Of a DNA stretch of 64,000 nucleotides, positions 18,587-28,486 are shown piece by piece. Where the stretch lies: positions 1 through 64,000 of the forward strand of contig QJZC01000063.1 in the NCBI GenBank assembly GCA_003247575.1. The letters are read 5' to 3'. A program made the position numbers and the translations under genes. The notes beneath the pieces are model-generated. The model ran no database searches and was not told the DNA's origin. It saw nothing but the letters and a program-made list of their open reading frames with translations. Source of the stretch: Pseudomonadota bacterium (lineage in GTDB: Bacteria; Myxococcota_A; UBA9160; SZUA-336). How positions within the stretch are numbered: position 1 is the first letter of the stretch; each line of letters begins with the position of its first letter.

Positions 18587-20371
18587 ATGGAGCCGGCCAT
18601 CGGAATCGCACGCCGCGCGCTAGCGATTGGACTGCTTTGGGCAGTCGCACTGCTTGGACCGAGTCTCTCCGCGCGGCGCGCGGAGTCTGCCAGCGCCGAG
18701 CCGCACTTCAGCCGCGGGGGCATGGTTGCGACGTCGGTGGGTCCTGCAGCCTACGTCGGGCGTGAGGTGCTCGCCAGAGGCGGCAATGCGATCGACGCGG
18801 CGGTGGCGACGGGCTTTGCCGCCGGTTGTGCTCACCACTTCAGTAGCGGCATCGGCGGCGGTGGCTTCCTGGTGCTCTACATTGCGCAGGAGCAGCGAAG
18901 CTACGTGCTCGATGCGCGCGAGACCGCGCCCGCCGCTGCCACCGCAGAGGCCTACCGGGACGCAGCGGGCCAGCCGGACCCCAGCGCGCTCAGGCGCGGA
19001 GGCAAGGCCGTTGCCGTTCCGGGGCTGGTTCAGGGCTTCGCCGAGGTGCACGCGCGATTCGGACGGCTGCCGTGGCCGGAGGTGATCGCACCCGCCGCGG
19101 AGTTGTGTCGGCGCGGTGTGCCGGTGAGCGCCTATCACCGGCAAATTCTAGAGATCATGCAGCCGCAGCTCGTGGCGGATTTTCCGGAGACGGCGCGCAT
19201 TCAGCTCGATCAGGGTGCGGTTCCCGAGCTCGGTTGGCCGTTGGTACAAGAGGAGCTGGCGGATACCTACGACGCGATCGCCGAGCGCGGTGTCCGCGCG
19301 ATGACCGAGGGACCGATCGCGGAGGCCATCGTGAGCGCGGTCCAGAAGGCTGGCGGAGTGCTCACTTTGGATGACCTGGCCGACTACCGCACGCGTTGGC
19401 GCGAGCCCGTGCGCGGCCGCTACCGCGGCTACGAGATCGTCACGATGCCCCCGCCGAGCTCGGGTGGAATTGCCCTGGTCCAGATGCTGGATACGCTCGA
19501 AGCCTTTCCGCTGAAGGAGCTGGGACTCAACTCGAGCGCAGCGTTGCACCTGCTGGCCGGGGCGATGCAGCAGGCCTTCGCCGACCGTGCGATCCACCTC
19601 GGTGATCCGGAGTTCCATCCCGTGCCGCAGACGTGGCTGCTGTCGGAGAGCTACGCGCGGCAGCGCAGCGAGGCACTGCGTCCGCCTCCCTTCTGGCTGC
19701 GTCCACCTTGGCGCTGGGGGAAGCCCAAGGTGTTGCATATCGAGCGGCCTTCGCGTCCCCCGGTGGACGACGCCGGGACCACACACGTCTCGGCGATGGA
19801 CGTCGACGGGAACGCGGTCTCGCTGACGCAGACGGTCAATACGTTGTTCGGGTCGGGGATCACGGCGCCGGGCACGGGCATCGTGCTCAACAACGAGATG
19901 GACGACTTCGCCCTCGCCCCGAACACTCCCAACGCCTTCGAGCTACTCGGAGCGGAGGCCAACTCGATTGCGCCCGGCAAGCGTCCGCTCTCGAGCATGA
20001 CTCCGACCCTGGTGCTCGACGGCAGCGACGTCCGCTGGGTTACGGGGAGCCCGATGGGTCCCTACATCATCACGACCGTGCTCCAGACTCTGGTCAATCT
20101 GATCGATTTCGAACTCGACGTGCAGGCGGCGTCGGCGACGCCGAGGATCCACCATCAGTGGCGGCCCGACGAGCTTCGCATGGAGCCGGAGCATCCGCGT
20201 GACGTGATCGAGCGACTCGAGTGGATGGGACACCCCGTTGTTCAGGGAACGCGCCACTTCGGAGCTTCTGCGACCTTGGAGCGCGATCCCGCGACCGGGA
20301 TCTTCTTCGGAGCCCGCGACCCTCGGCGTGACGCCGGGGCCACAGGCCCAGTCAGGATCCCGAAGCCCTGA
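18587..20371 (+). CDS. ggt: Gamma-glutamyltransferase
   Basis: A 594-residue exported N-terminal nucleophile hydrolase that cleaves glutathione and transfers the gamma-glutamyl group. There is a signal peptide (residues 1-37, ending near ESASA). Large-subunit motifs are GGNAIDAAVAT and SSGIGGGGFLVLY. The autocleavage/nucleophile Thr is about residue 398 in AGTTHVSAMD, followed by GNAVSLTQTVNTLFGSG. C-terminal motifs GKRPLSSMTPT and MGPYIITTVLQ bind substrate. It has a good ribosome site (GGAGGG), stands alone and is convergent with the M16 gene. Confidence 0.96.
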   Translation: MEPAIGIARRALAIGLLWAVALLGPSLSARRAESASAEPHFSRGGMVATSVGPAAYVGREVLARGGNAIDAAVATGFAAGCAHHFSSGIGGGGFLVLYIAQEQRSYVLDARETAPAAATAEAYRDAAGQPDPSALRRGGKAVAVPGLVQGFAEVHARFGRLPWPEVIAPAAELCRRGVPVSAYHRQILEIMQPQLVADFPETARIQLDQGAVPELGWPLVQEELADTYDAIAERGVRAMTEGPIAEAIVSAVQKAGGVLTLDDLADYRTRWREPVRGRYRGYEIVTMPPPSSGGIALVQMLDTLEAFPLKELGLNSSAALHLLAGAMQQAFADRAIHLGDPEFHPVPQTWLLSESYARQRSEALRPPPFWLRPPWRWGKPKVLHIERPSRPPVDDAGTTHVSAMDVDGNAVSLTQTVNTLFGSGITAPGTGIVLNNEMDDFALAPNTPNAFELLGAEANSIAPGKRPLSSMTPTLVLDGSDVRWVTGSPMGPYIITTVLQTLVNLIDFELDVQAASATPRIHHQWRPDELRMEPEHPRDVIERLEWMGHPVVQGTRHFGASATLERDPATGIFFGARDPRRDAGATGPVRIPKP

Positions 20372-20437
20372 TCGCGCCGCAGGTGCGAGGATTCTGGACG
20401 CCGTCTGGCCTTGGACCACTCTCTGCGCGAGCGCCGA

Positions 20438-23122
20438 TCACTTCACGATGGCGACTACGGGCGTTTCGGTCTGAATGATGCGCCGCGCCACGCGCTGCAC
20501 GTCGTCTCCGGTCACCGCCGAGATCTGGTTTGCGTAGTCGAGATAGTGGCGCGCACCCAGCCCGTACAGCTCGTCGAGAGCGAGCAGGCTCGCCTGTACC
20601 GAGTAGCGCTGCAGGGAGACCGCTTGGCTGCCGATCAGGTAGTTCCGCGCGCGGGCGAGCTCCGCTTCCTCGATGGGATCCTGCAGCAGGCGCTGGAGCT
20701 CCGCCTCGAGCCCCGAGAGTGACTCCTCGAGCTTCTCCGGAGCCGAAGCGATGTATACGCCCCAGCTGCCGGGATCCACGCCTTCGATCGTGAATGCCGC
20801 CGTGGTGTAGGCGAGGCTGCGGCGATCGCGCAGCTCGAGGAACAACCGACCTGCTTGGCCAGAGAGGACTTGGGTCAGCACGTCGAGTGCGGGACCGTCG
20901 GGGTCCGAGACCGAGATCCCGGGAAAGCCCACCACGACGTGAACCTGCTGTGTGTTGCCCTTCTCGATGGCCACCTCGCGGCGCTCATCCGGGATCCCCG
21001 GGGAGACGCGAGCGGGCAGCGTCGAGGCACCCTTCGGCTCCCACGCGCCGAGGTAGGTCGTCAGTGAGCGAATCAGCGCATCGGGCTCTACGTCGCCTAC
21101 GATGGAGAGCACGGCGTTGCGCGGATCGACGTACGTATCGTAGTAACGCCGTAGCGACTCGGAATCGAAGGACTTCACGGTCTCTTCCGTGCCGAGGGTG
21201 CGCAAGCGATACGGGTGTTCTTCGTAGACCGCCTGTGCGAACAGCTCGAAGGCCTGCTGCGACAGGCTGTCCTCGCGTCGTTTGAGTGCGTTCAGGGTCT
21301 CGGCGCGAACCTGATCGATCTCGCCTGGATCGAAGCGTGGGCGCAGTAGCATGTCCGAGAACAGGTCGAGCCCGGTGTCGAGTGTGTCACTCAGGAAATC
21401 TGCCGAGATTCCGAAGCTGTTGCGACCGGAGAAGCCCGAGATCGAGCCCGCGATCCCCTCGACTTCGGTGGCGAACTCAGCCGCGCTCCGGCGTTCGGTA
21501 CCTCGCTCGAGAGCCTCGGCTAGGAAGCTGGTGATGCCCTGCGAGTCTTCGGACTCGGCGAGTTGTCCGCCGAGCATGGCGATGCGCATGGATACGAGCT
21601 CGACTGCCGTGTTCCGGCGCACAATCACACGCAGCCCGTTCGGTAGGACGTAGCGCAGAATGCCGTCGCCGAGCTGCTCGGCCTTGGGGATCTCGGCGAT
21701 GCCCGATGCATTGACGAGCGCGCCTGTGAGCGATTCTGCGGTGAGCTCCGGCCGCTCCGCTTCGGGAAGCAAGACCGACAGGGTGGCGCGCTCTGGGCGC
21801 AGATAACGCGCGGCGACGCGGCGCAGATCATCCGGCGTCGCATTGCGAATGCGTTCCAGGTACTCGGCTTCGCTCTCGACGCCGTCTCCAATGACCTCCC
21901 AGTAGCCGAGCTTGCGCGCTTGTCCTTCCATCGTCTCGCGCTCGTGAACCGTGCTCGCGAGGAAGTTCACGCGCGCGCGCTCGAGCTCGGCGATCGATGG
22001 GCCGAACGTGGCGAGACGCTCGATCTCTCGGCCGATGGCGGCGACCGCCTCTTCTACGCGATCGGGTTCGAGCTCTGCATCGACGAAGAAGAGGCCTCGA
22101 TCCAAGGGTGTGTAGGAAGCTGCCGAGATCGAGTAGACGAGCTCCTGTCGGTCTTTCACTTCGCGGTACAGCCGGGAGGAGTCTCCCCCACCGAGTACCG
22201 ACGAGAGCAGGTCGACGTACGCCGTGTCGGTATCGGAGATCCCCGTGATCAGATAGCCCATGCCAAGCAAGGTCTGCTCGAAGCGCGCGCGTTCCACGAC
22301 CGCACGCGGGGCGATCGGGTCCGGCTCCGCCGCGCGCGCATGATCCAGGTTCCGGTTCGGCGCTGCGCCCGCGAAGGCTGTTTCGATGCGCCGGCGCATC
22401 TCGCCCGGCTCGAAGTCCCCCACGGCCACGAAGGTCATGTTGTTCGGCACGTACCAGCGCCGCAGAAAATCGAGCAGCTGGGGGCGGGTGAAGCTGCGTA
22501 CGGATTCTGCGGTGCCGATGACCGGCAGACGGTAGGGGTGCTCACGGTAGGCGGCGGAGAAGAGGGCTTGCGAGAGTACGCGCTCAGGGGAGTCGAGTCC
22601 GCGACGGATCTCCTCGACGACGACCTCGGTCTCCTTGGCCAGTTCGTCGGGATCGAAGGTCGAGTTCTGAACCGCATCGGCGAGCACGTCGACTCCGGTC
22701 GCCACGTCTCGGCTTGCCATCGTGATGTGGTACACGGTCTGGTCGAAGGAGGTGTACGCGTTGATGTCGCCACCTGCGGCTTCCACCGTGCGCGCGATCT
22801 CGCCGACTGCGCGGCGCTCCGTTCCCTTGAACAGCATGTGCTCGAAGACGTGCGCCATGCCGGCTTCGGCGGGCTGTTCGTCCGCACTTCCCACGCGAAC
22901 CCACACGTTGAGCGAGACCACGGGAGCCGAATGGTCTTCGACCAGGATCAGCTTGAGTCCGTTCTGCAAGGTCGTCCGCACCATTCCCTCCTTGATCTGC
23001 TGGTTCCTCGCGAGACTACCTGGAAGACCGGGCCAGCCGGTGCACGCCAAGGTTCCTAGGAGGCTGATCGTGCCGATTCCTCTTCCGAGCTTCCTCACGA
23101 TCGCCCAAATCCCGTTCGCCAT
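20438..23122 (-). CDS. Fused double M16 zinc metalloprotease (PqqL/processing-peptidase family)
   Basis: An 894-residue exported protein: a signal or anchor segment at the N-terminus (about residues 10-32, with LACTG as a weak lipobox), then two M16 units. The first has the inverted zinc motif HVFEH with the distal Glu in VVVEEIRRG and is likely active. The second keeps the fold (LRVIVRRNTAVELVSMRI, LVNALKRR-like helices, LYGLGARHYLDYANQI) but has SFLAEAL where HxxEH would be, so it is the inactive partner. This alpha-beta fusion forms a closed peptide-degrading chamber. Start 23122 is set by the signal; the longer frame adds a charged leader. It is divergent from hemW. Confidence 0.92.
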   Translation of the reverse strand: MANGIWAIVRKLGRGIGTISLLGTLACTGWPGLPGSLARNQQIKEGMVRTTLQNGLKLILVEDHSAPVVSLNVWVRVGSADEQPAEAGMAHVFEHMLFKGTERRAVGEIARTVEAAGGDINAYTSFDQTVYHITMASRDVATGVDVLADAVQNSTFDPDELAKETEVVVEEIRRGLDSPERVLSQALFSAAYREHPYRLPVIGTAESVRSFTRPQLLDFLRRWYVPNNMTFVAVGDFEPGEMRRRIETAFAGAAPNRNLDHARAAEPDPIAPRAVVERARFEQTLLGMGYLITGISDTDTAYVDLLSSVLGGGDSSRLYREVKDRQELVYSISAASYTPLDRGLFFVDAELEPDRVEEAVAAIGREIERLATFGPSIAELERARVNFLASTVHERETMEGQARKLGYWEVIGDGVESEAEYLERIRNATPDDLRRVAARYLRPERATLSVLLPEAERPELTAESLTGALVNASGIAEIPKAEQLGDGILRYVLPNGLRVIVRRNTAVELVSMRIAMLGGQLAESEDSQGITSFLAEALERGTERRSAAEFATEVEGIAGSISGFSGRNSFGISADFLSDTLDTGLDLFSDMLLRPRFDPGEIDQVRAETLNALKRREDSLSQQAFELFAQAVYEEHPYRLRTLGTEETVKSFDSESLRRYYDTYVDPRNAVLSIVGDVEPDALIRSLTTYLGAWEPKGASTLPARVSPGIPDERREVAIEKGNTQQVHVVVGFPGISVSDPDGPALDVLTQVLSGQAGRLFLELRDRRSLAYTTAAFTIEGVDPGSWGVYIASAPEKLEESLSGLEAELQRLLQDPIEEAELARARNYLIGSQAVSLQRYSVQASLLALDELYGLGARHYLDYANQISAVTGDDVQRVARRIIQTETPVVAIVK

Positions 23123-23258
23123 GCGTTTTGCTTCCCTCTCGTCCCTAGGGTTCGTCCGGTAGGATTCCTCAGATGAGTCTCGCCTTCGTTCGCCGGTGTT
23201 TCGCCGCACTCCGGACACTCCTGCAGCTTAGGATAGGGAGAGGGAGCCGCCAGACATC

Positions 23259-24449
23259 TTGCGAGACCTGGGAATCTACGTCCATCTACCCTTCTGTCCA
23301 CACGTCTGTCCGTACTGCGACTTCGCGGTCGAGGCGGTCGGGCCGAGCCTCGGGGACGCGGCCGAGCGGAGCTACGTAGAGGCGCTGTCGCGCGAGCTCG
23401 AGCTGCTCGTGCTGCGCTTTCAGGAGCAGCTGGAAGGCCGCCGGCTCGAGACCTTGTACCTAGGCGGAGGGACGCCGTCGCTGCTGAGTCCGTCGGCGCT
23501 GGAGCGCATCGTGGACCTGATTCGAGAGCGCATTCCGGGCGATCCGAGCGAGGTCACGCTCGAGGTGAATCCGGGGCGCAGCGATACGCGCGCGGCGCGG
23601 CAGTGGCGAGGGCTCGGGATCGATCGTCTCTCGGTGGGTCTCCAGGCACTCGACGATGCGGCGTTGCGCCGCCTCGGGAGAGCGCACCGCGCCGAAGAAG
23701 GGCGACAGGGACTTGCGCGCTGTCTCGACGCCGGGTTCGAGAACCTCTCGGTGGACCTGATCTACGGCATTCCCGATCAGACGGAGACTCAGCTGCTCGC
23801 AGCCGTCGAGGAGCTGCTCGATCTTGGCATTCCTCATGTCTCTACCTATGCGCTGACCTTGGAGCCAGGCACTCCCTTCGGTCGCGCGGCTGCGGCCGGA
23901 CGGCTCTCGGTCGTGTCCGAAGGGGTGGTGCGCCGACTCGGTCGTCGCGTGCGGGCACAGCTGGCAGCGGGCGGCGTCCTCCCGTATGAGATCTCCAGCG
24001 CTGCGCGTCCCGGCTTCGAGGCGCGACACAACTCGCGCTATTGGCAGCGACGCTGCGTGCTGGGGCTCGGTGTCTCTGCCGCCAGCCTGCTGTCCGAGCG
24101 GCGCTTCCAGAATCCGCGCCGGCGCTCCGCTTGGGAGTCCGCACTCGAGCGCGGTCAGCTACCGCTCGAGGACTACGAGCTGCTCGACCCAGTCGAGCAG
24201 CAGCGCGAGACGCTCGCGCTCGGGCTGCGTCAACTGCGCGGTATCTCGCGCAGCGCTTATGCGCGCCGTTTCGGCTGCCTCCCCGAGGACAGCTTCCCGA
24301 CCGAGTTCGCCGAGCTCTTCGAGTTCGAGCTCCTCGAGCAAGCGTGGGGCCGGATTCGGCTCAGCGATCGGGGCGTGCAGCTTGCCGACGAGGTGTTCGG
24401 GCGCCTCATGCTGGCGCAGCCGTCCTCCACAACCGACGATCGGGCGTGA
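23259..24449 (+). CDS. hemW: HemW-like radical SAM protein (heme chaperone, formerly annotated as coproporphyrinogen oxidase)
   Basis: A 396-residue radical SAM protein with a TTG start behind GGGAG. The cluster motif CxxxCxxC is in PFCPHVCPYCDF; SAM-binding motifs are LYLGGGTPSLL and EVNPGR; then RLSVGLQALDDAALRRLGRAH and LSVDLIYGIPDQT. The extra N-terminal cysteine arrangement of true HemN is absent, so HemW (heme trafficking) fits better than oxygen-independent coproporphyrinogen oxidase. It sits directly upstream of grpE, as hemW/hemN often sits upstream of the hrcA-grpE-dnaK-dnaJ cluster, but hrcA is missing here. Confidence 0.92.
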   Translation: MRDLGIYVHLPFCPHVCPYCDFAVEAVGPSLGDAAERSYVEALSRELELLVLRFQEQLEGRRLETLYLGGGTPSLLSPSALERIVDLIRERIPGDPSEVTLEVNPGRSDTRAARQWRGLGIDRLSVGLQALDDAALRRLGRAHRAEEGRQGLARCLDAGFENLSVDLIYGIPDQTETQLLAAVEELLDLGIPHVSTYALTLEPGTPFGRAAAAGRLSVVSEGVVRRLGRRVRAQLAAGGVLPYEISSAARPGFEARHNSRYWQRRCVLGLGVSAASLLSERRFQNPRRRSAWESALERGQLPLEDYELLDPVEQQRETLALGLRQLRGISRSAYARRFGCLPEDSFPTEFAELFEFELLEQAWGRIRLSDRGVQLADEVFGRLMLAQPSSTTDDRA

Positions 24450-24556
24450 ATGGACGTGACGAGATGCGCTACGATCGCGCCCCCGGCCTCCGGAGCCAGC
24501 TCGAACGCTTGCCAGAGGATTCAGCGTGCTTAGGCCGAGGGTGCAGGGAGAAGATC

Positions 24557-25231
24557 ATGTCGGAGCCCAAGGGACCCAAGCTCGATATTCCGCGCGATCT
24601 CGAGGAGGAGCTCGCGGACGAGAGCGACAGTGAAGAGGAGTTCGAGGACGCCATCGAGGTCGATCTCGATGCGGGGTCGAGCCCAGCTGGGGCGACCGAG
24701 CCCGAGGTCGTGGTGCAGTCCGAGGGAGCTGCGGCCTCCGCCGAGGTCGGTCGGCTGCGCGCCGAGCTCGAGGAGCTCAAGGATCGCCACCTGCGAGCCG
24801 TCGCCGAACACCAGAACCAGCGTCGCCGTCTGATGAAGGAACAGCAGGATGCGATCAACTTTGCCAATGAGAATCTCATCAAGGACCTCTTGGGAACGGT
24901 CGATAACCTCGAGAGAGCGCTGAGTCACGCACAGACGAGTGAAGGGGAGACGGCAGTCGATCCGCAGAACCTGCTGGAGGGAGTAGAGCTGACCCTGAGG
25001 TCGCTCCTGAGTGTCTTGGAGCGATCGGGCGTGGAGGTCGTCGATGCGGGCGACACCAAGTTCGATCCGAGGCACCACGAAGCGATGCGTCAGGTGCCCA
25101 CTCCCGATCTCGAGCCGGGTAGCGTCGCCGAGGTCTACCAGAAGGGGTATCTGCTGAGAGGCCGCCTGCTGCGTCCTGCACTCGTCGCTGTGGCAGCTCC
25201 GGATAGTGGAGAGTCGAACGCCGCCAGCTAG
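24557..25231 (+). CDS. grpE: Nucleotide exchange factor GrpE
   Basis: A 224-residue co-chaperone that releases ADP from DnaK. Start at 24557 is fixed by GGGAGAAG and by the family N-terminus; the frame is open upstream into the hemW region. An acidic disordered N-terminus (residues 10-60) is followed by the long coiled coil (RLRAELEELKDRHLRAVAEHQNQRRR split around residue 85) and the beta-domain (GVEVVDAGDTKFDPRHHEAM, VYQKGYLLRGRLLRPALV). 107 nt separate it from dnaK; co-transcription is likely. Confidence 0.96.
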   Translation: MSEPKGPKLDIPRDLEEELADESDSEEEFEDAIEVDLDAGSSPAGATEPEVVVQSEGAAASAEVGRLRAELEELKDRHLRAVAEHQNQRRRLMKEQQDAINFANENLIKDLLGTVDNLERALSHAQTSEGETAVDPQNLLEGVELTLRSLLSVLERSGVEVVDAGDTKFDPRHHEAMRQVPTPDLEPGSVAEVYQKGYLLRGRLLRPALVAVAAPDSGESNAAS

Positions 25232-25338
25232 TCGCGTCGTCTCTTGCGTTTCGGGGCGCAGCCTCTGGGGCGAAGGCTCGGGCAGTCGTCGTGCGGGACG
25301 CGACTCGTCCGAGAAGGCGCGAGTAGACGCAGGCGGAG

Positions 25339-27156
25339 ATGGGAAGAGTCGTCGGGATCGATCTGGGTACGACCAACAGCTGTGTTGGAATCATGGAGCG
25401 GGATGAGCCCGTCGTGATCGCCAACAGCGAGGGAAGTCGAACCACTCCGTCGATCGTCGCATTCACGAACGACGGGGAACGGCTCGTCGGTCAGATCGCG
25501 AAGCGCCAGGCGGTCACCAATCCGCACCAGACCGTTTTTGCAGTCAAGCGTCTGATTGGGCGTCGCTTCGAGGGCGACGCCGACGTCGAACGCTTTCGAG
25601 AGATCGCACCGTTCGAGATCTGTGCCTCGGAGAAGGGCGACGCCTGGATCCAGGTGGGTGGCCAGCAGCGCAGCCCAGAGGAGCTCTCGGCGGTCATCCT
25701 CAAGCGCCTCAAGGAGACTGCCCAGGACTACCTGGGTGAACCCGTCACGGATGCGGTGATCACCGTTCCTGCCTATTTCAACGACGCGCAGCGCCAGGCT
25801 ACCAAGGATGCGGGCAAGATCGCTGGACTGAACGTCTTGCGGATCCTGAACGAGCCTACGGCTGCAGCGCTCGCCTATGGCCGACAGGCGGCGCAGGCTG
25901 GGGTGATCGCGGTCTTCGATCTCGGAGGTGGAACCTTCGACGTCTCGCTGCTGCGAATCAGCGAAGGGGTCTTCGAGGTGCTCGCGACGAATGGCGACAC
26001 CTACCTCGGTGGCGAGGACTTCGACGAAGCACTCGTCAATCATCTCGCCAACGCGTTCCAGGAGGAGAATGGCATCGACCTGCGCGACGATGCCATGGCG
26101 CTACAACGGCTCAAGGAGGCGGCGGAGCGCGCGAAGCAAGAGCTGTCCTCGGGATCCGAGACCGACATCAATCTGCCCTTCATCGCTGCCAACGAGACCG
26201 GTCCCAAACACTTGGCGCACGCGCTCACGCGCGAGGAGCTCGAGCAGCTCGTGGCTCCGCTGATCGAGCGTCTCGAGGGGCCGTGTAGGGCGATTCTGAG
26301 CGACGCCAACCTCGAAGTCGGCGACGTCGATCAGGTGGTGTGTGTGGGCGGAATGACGCGCATGCCACGGGTGCAGGCCAAGGTCGAGGAGATTTTCGAA
26401 CGGGCCCCCGACCGGGGAATCAATCCGGATGAGGCCGTTGCCGTCGGCGCTGCAGTGCAGGCCAGTGTGATGTCGGGCGGCGAGTCCGATGTGCTCCTAC
26501 TGGACGTGACGCCGCTGTCTCTTGGCGTCGAGACACAGGGCGGCATCATGACGGCCATCATCCCGCGCAATACCACGGTTCCCACACGGCGTGCGCAGAC
26601 GTTCTCGACGACCGAGGACAACCAGAATCTGGTGCGGATCCATGTGCTCCAGGGCGAACGCGAGATGGCGGCCGACAACGTGACCCTCGGTCGCTTCGAG
26701 CTGGTCGGGATTCCGCCGGCGCCGCGCGGCGTTCCCCAGATCGAGGTGACCTTCGACATCGATGGCGACGGAATCCTGAACGTATCCGCTCGCGACCTCG
26801 CGACGGGACAGGCCCAGAAGATCGAGATCTCGGCAAGTGGGGGGCTCAGCGAGGAGCAGGTGTCGGAGCTGCTCGAGGCGGCGGAAGCGAATGCCGCGGA
26901 CGATGCGCTGCGGCGTGAACTCGCAGATCTACGCAACACTGGCGAGGGGCTGGTGTACTCGGTCGAGCAGACGATGAGCGAGTACTCCGAGCACCTCGAG
27001 GAGCAGGAGCAACGCGAGATGCAGGAGGCGGTCGCGCGTGCCCGCAAGGCGTTCGCGGGCTCGGACGCCGACGAGCTGCGAGCTGCGGTCGAAGATCTGC
27101 AGCAGCTGGCATACAGCATGACCGAGGCGGTCTTCGAGCGCTTGGAGAGCAGCTGA
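25339..27156 (+). CDS. dnaK: Hsp70 chaperone DnaK
   Basis: A 605-residue ATP-dependent chaperone. Nucleotide-binding domain motifs are [55 protein letters not shown] and [10 protein letters not shown]; the linker [16 protein letters not shown] and substrate-binding domain follow. It ends soon after the helical lid ([15 protein letters not shown]), without the acidic disordered tail seen in E. coli DnaK (638 residues), so it is about 30 residues short at the C-terminus. The start is an ATG just after GGCGGAG. Confidence 0.97.
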   Translation: MGRVVGIDLGTTNSCVGIMERDEPVVIANSEGSRTTPSIVAFTNDGERLVGQIAKRQAVTNPHQTVFAVKRLIGRRFEGDADVERFREIAPFEICASEKGDAWIQVGGQQRSPEELSAVILKRLKETAQDYLGEPVTDAVITVPAYFNDAQRQATKDAGKIAGLNVLRILNEPTAAALAYGRQAAQAGVIAVFDLGGGTFDVSLLRISEGVFEVLATNGDTYLGGEDFDEALVNHLANAFQEENGIDLRDDAMALQRLKEAAERAKQELSSGSETDINLPFIAANETGPKHLAHALTREELEQLVAPLIERLEGPCRAILSDANLEVGDVDQVVCVGGMTRMPRVQAKVEEIFERAPDRGINPDEAVAVGAAVQASVMSGGESDVLLLDVTPLSLGVETQGGIMTAIIPRNTTVPTRRAQTFSTTEDNQNLVRIHVLQGEREMAADNVTLGRFELVGIPPAPRGVPQIEVTFDIDGDGILNVSARDLATGQAQKIEISASGGLSEEQVSELLEAAEANAADDALRRELADLRNTGEGLVYSVEQTMSEYSEHLEEQEQREMQEAVARARKAFAGSDADELRAAVEDLQQLAYSMTEAVFERLESS

Positions 27157-27271
27157 GCCGATCTGACGATCCACGCCTGGGGCATCCACCGCGCAGTCGC
27201 CGAGTCGCGACGAGATGCCCGGCGCGTCCCGAGGGCCAGGCGTCCATGGAGCAGGATTCCTCGCCAGGGCA

Positions 27272-27299
27272 TTGACGGGCGGGGTCTCCGCCTTAGTCT
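27272..27299 (+). promoter_or_regulatory. Candidate sigma-70 promoter for dnaJ
   Basis: TTGACG at 27272-27277 and TAGTCT at 27294-27299, spacing 16. The same form (TTGAC, then TAG..T followed by GC) occurs upstream of groES. A GGCGG/CCGCC inverted repeat lies in the spacer. It would allow dnaJ to be transcribed apart from dnaK. Confidence 0.4.
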
Positions 27300-27314
27300 G
27301 CTAGCCTGATTTTC

Positions 27315-27370
27315 CCCCGGCCGACCGGGGCGGCCCTAGGTGTGCCCCGAACGGGGTTCCCCGAACGGGG
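27315..27370 (+). repeat. Three successive GC hairpins, two in tandem 14-nt repeats, in the dnaJ leader
   Basis: The first hairpin pairs 27315-27320 with 27325-27330. Two near-identical 12-nt palindromes CCCCGAACGGGG follow at 27345-27356 and 27359-27370. The last ends 15 nt before the GTG start of dnaJ, so the structure could affect its translation. It could instead be a weak terminator after dnaK. Confidence 0.6.
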
Positions 27371-27385
27371 TCCGAGGAGTCCGGA

Positions 27386-28486
27386 GTGACGAAGCGGGAC
27401 TACTACGAGGTGCTCGGTGTCGAGCGCGGCGCCTCGACTCAGGAGATCAAGAAGGCGTATCGGAAGCTCGCGAGGGAGTTTCATCCCGATCGTAATCCGA
27501 ACAACCCCGCCGCCGAATCGCGCTTCAAGGAAGCGTCGGAGGCCTATGCGGTGCTCTCCGATGACTCCAAGAGGTCCTCATATGATCGTATGGGCCATGC
27601 TGCGTTCGGAGGCGGCGGAGGCGACCCTTTCGCCGGCTTCGATCCGTTCGAGAGCTTCGGAGACCTCTTCCAGGAGTTCTTCGGTGGCGACATTTTCGGA
27701 CGGCGGCGTGGCGGGCGCGCAGGCCGCCGCGGTGCCGACCTCCGCTACGACCTCGAAATCGACTTTCTGGATGCGGCGCGCGGGACCGAGGAGACGATCC
27801 GTGTGCCGCGGCACCAGCCGTGCGAAACCTGTGAAGGTCTCGGTGGAGATCGCGAAACGTGCCCGCGATGCGAAGGGCACGGTCAGGTTCAGCTCCAGCA
27901 GGGCTTCTTCCGCATCGCGCGCACCTGCGATCGCTGTGCCGGGAGCGGTCAGAGCTTGAAGCGCGCGTGCGGGGATTGCCGCGGTCAGGGGCGGGTCGAG
28001 AGCGTGCACAAGCTTTCGGTGCGAATCCCCGCAGGCGTCGATACCGGCACGCGCTTGCGCCTCCGAGGCGAGGGAGAGGCCGGGCTGCAGGGGGGCGAGT
28101 CGGGCGACCTGTACGTCGTGGTCGTCGTCCGCGATCATCCCCTGTTCGTGCGGGAGGGAGCGGATATCGCCTGCGAGGTTCCCCTCTCGATCGCGCAGGC
28201 CACGCTGGGGGTCGAGATCGAAGTGCCAGGCCTCGAGGGGCGTCGAAAGGTCACTGTGGCTCCTGGCACGCAGTCTGGAGAGGTCGTGCGCCTGCGCGGC
28301 GAGGGCCTGCCACGTTTGAACGGCGGTGGAAGTGGAGATCAGCTCGTGCAGTTCTTCGTCGAGGTCCCGACCAAGCTGAGCGCCGAGCAGCGCGAGCTGA
28401 TGGAGAAGTTCGCCGCCGTGTCGGGCGACGATGTGTCCCCACGGCGCAAGACCTTTCTCGACAAGCTCAAAGAGTTGCTCGATTGA
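27386..28486 (+). CDS. dnaJ: Hsp40 co-chaperone DnaJ
   Basis: A 366-residue J-domain protein that stimulates DnaK ATP hydrolysis and delivers substrates. GTG start. J-domain with HPD (FHPDRNPN) in residues 1-70, Gly/Phe region ([19 protein letters not shown]) about 72-115, and four zinc-binding CxxCxGxG units ([32 protein letters not shown]) about 148-205, then the two C-terminal beta domains. It overlaps the next gene by one base (TGATG). Confidence 0.97.
   Translation: MTKRDYYEVLGVERGASTQEIKKAYRKLAREFHPDRNPNNPAAESRFKEASEAYAVLSDDSKRSSYDRMGHAAFGGGGGDPFAGFDPFESFGDLFQEFFGGDIFGRRRGGRAGRRGADLRYDLEIDFLDAARGTEETIRVPRHQPCETCEGLGGDRETCPRCEGHGQVQLQQGFFRIARTCDRCAGSGQSLKRACGDCRGQGRVESVHKLSVRIPAGVDTGTRLRLRGEGEAGLQGGESGDLYVVVVVRDHPLFVREGADIACEVPLSIAQATLGVEIEVPGLEGRRKVTVAPGTQSGEVVRLRGEGLPRLNGGGSGDQLVQFFVEVPTKLSAEQRELMEKFAAVSGDDVSPRRKTFLDKLKELLD

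Noticed and set aside
21286-21653. Plus-strand frames inside the M16 protease gene
   Set aside because: Antisense shadows of a long conserved minus-strand gene; no start signals.
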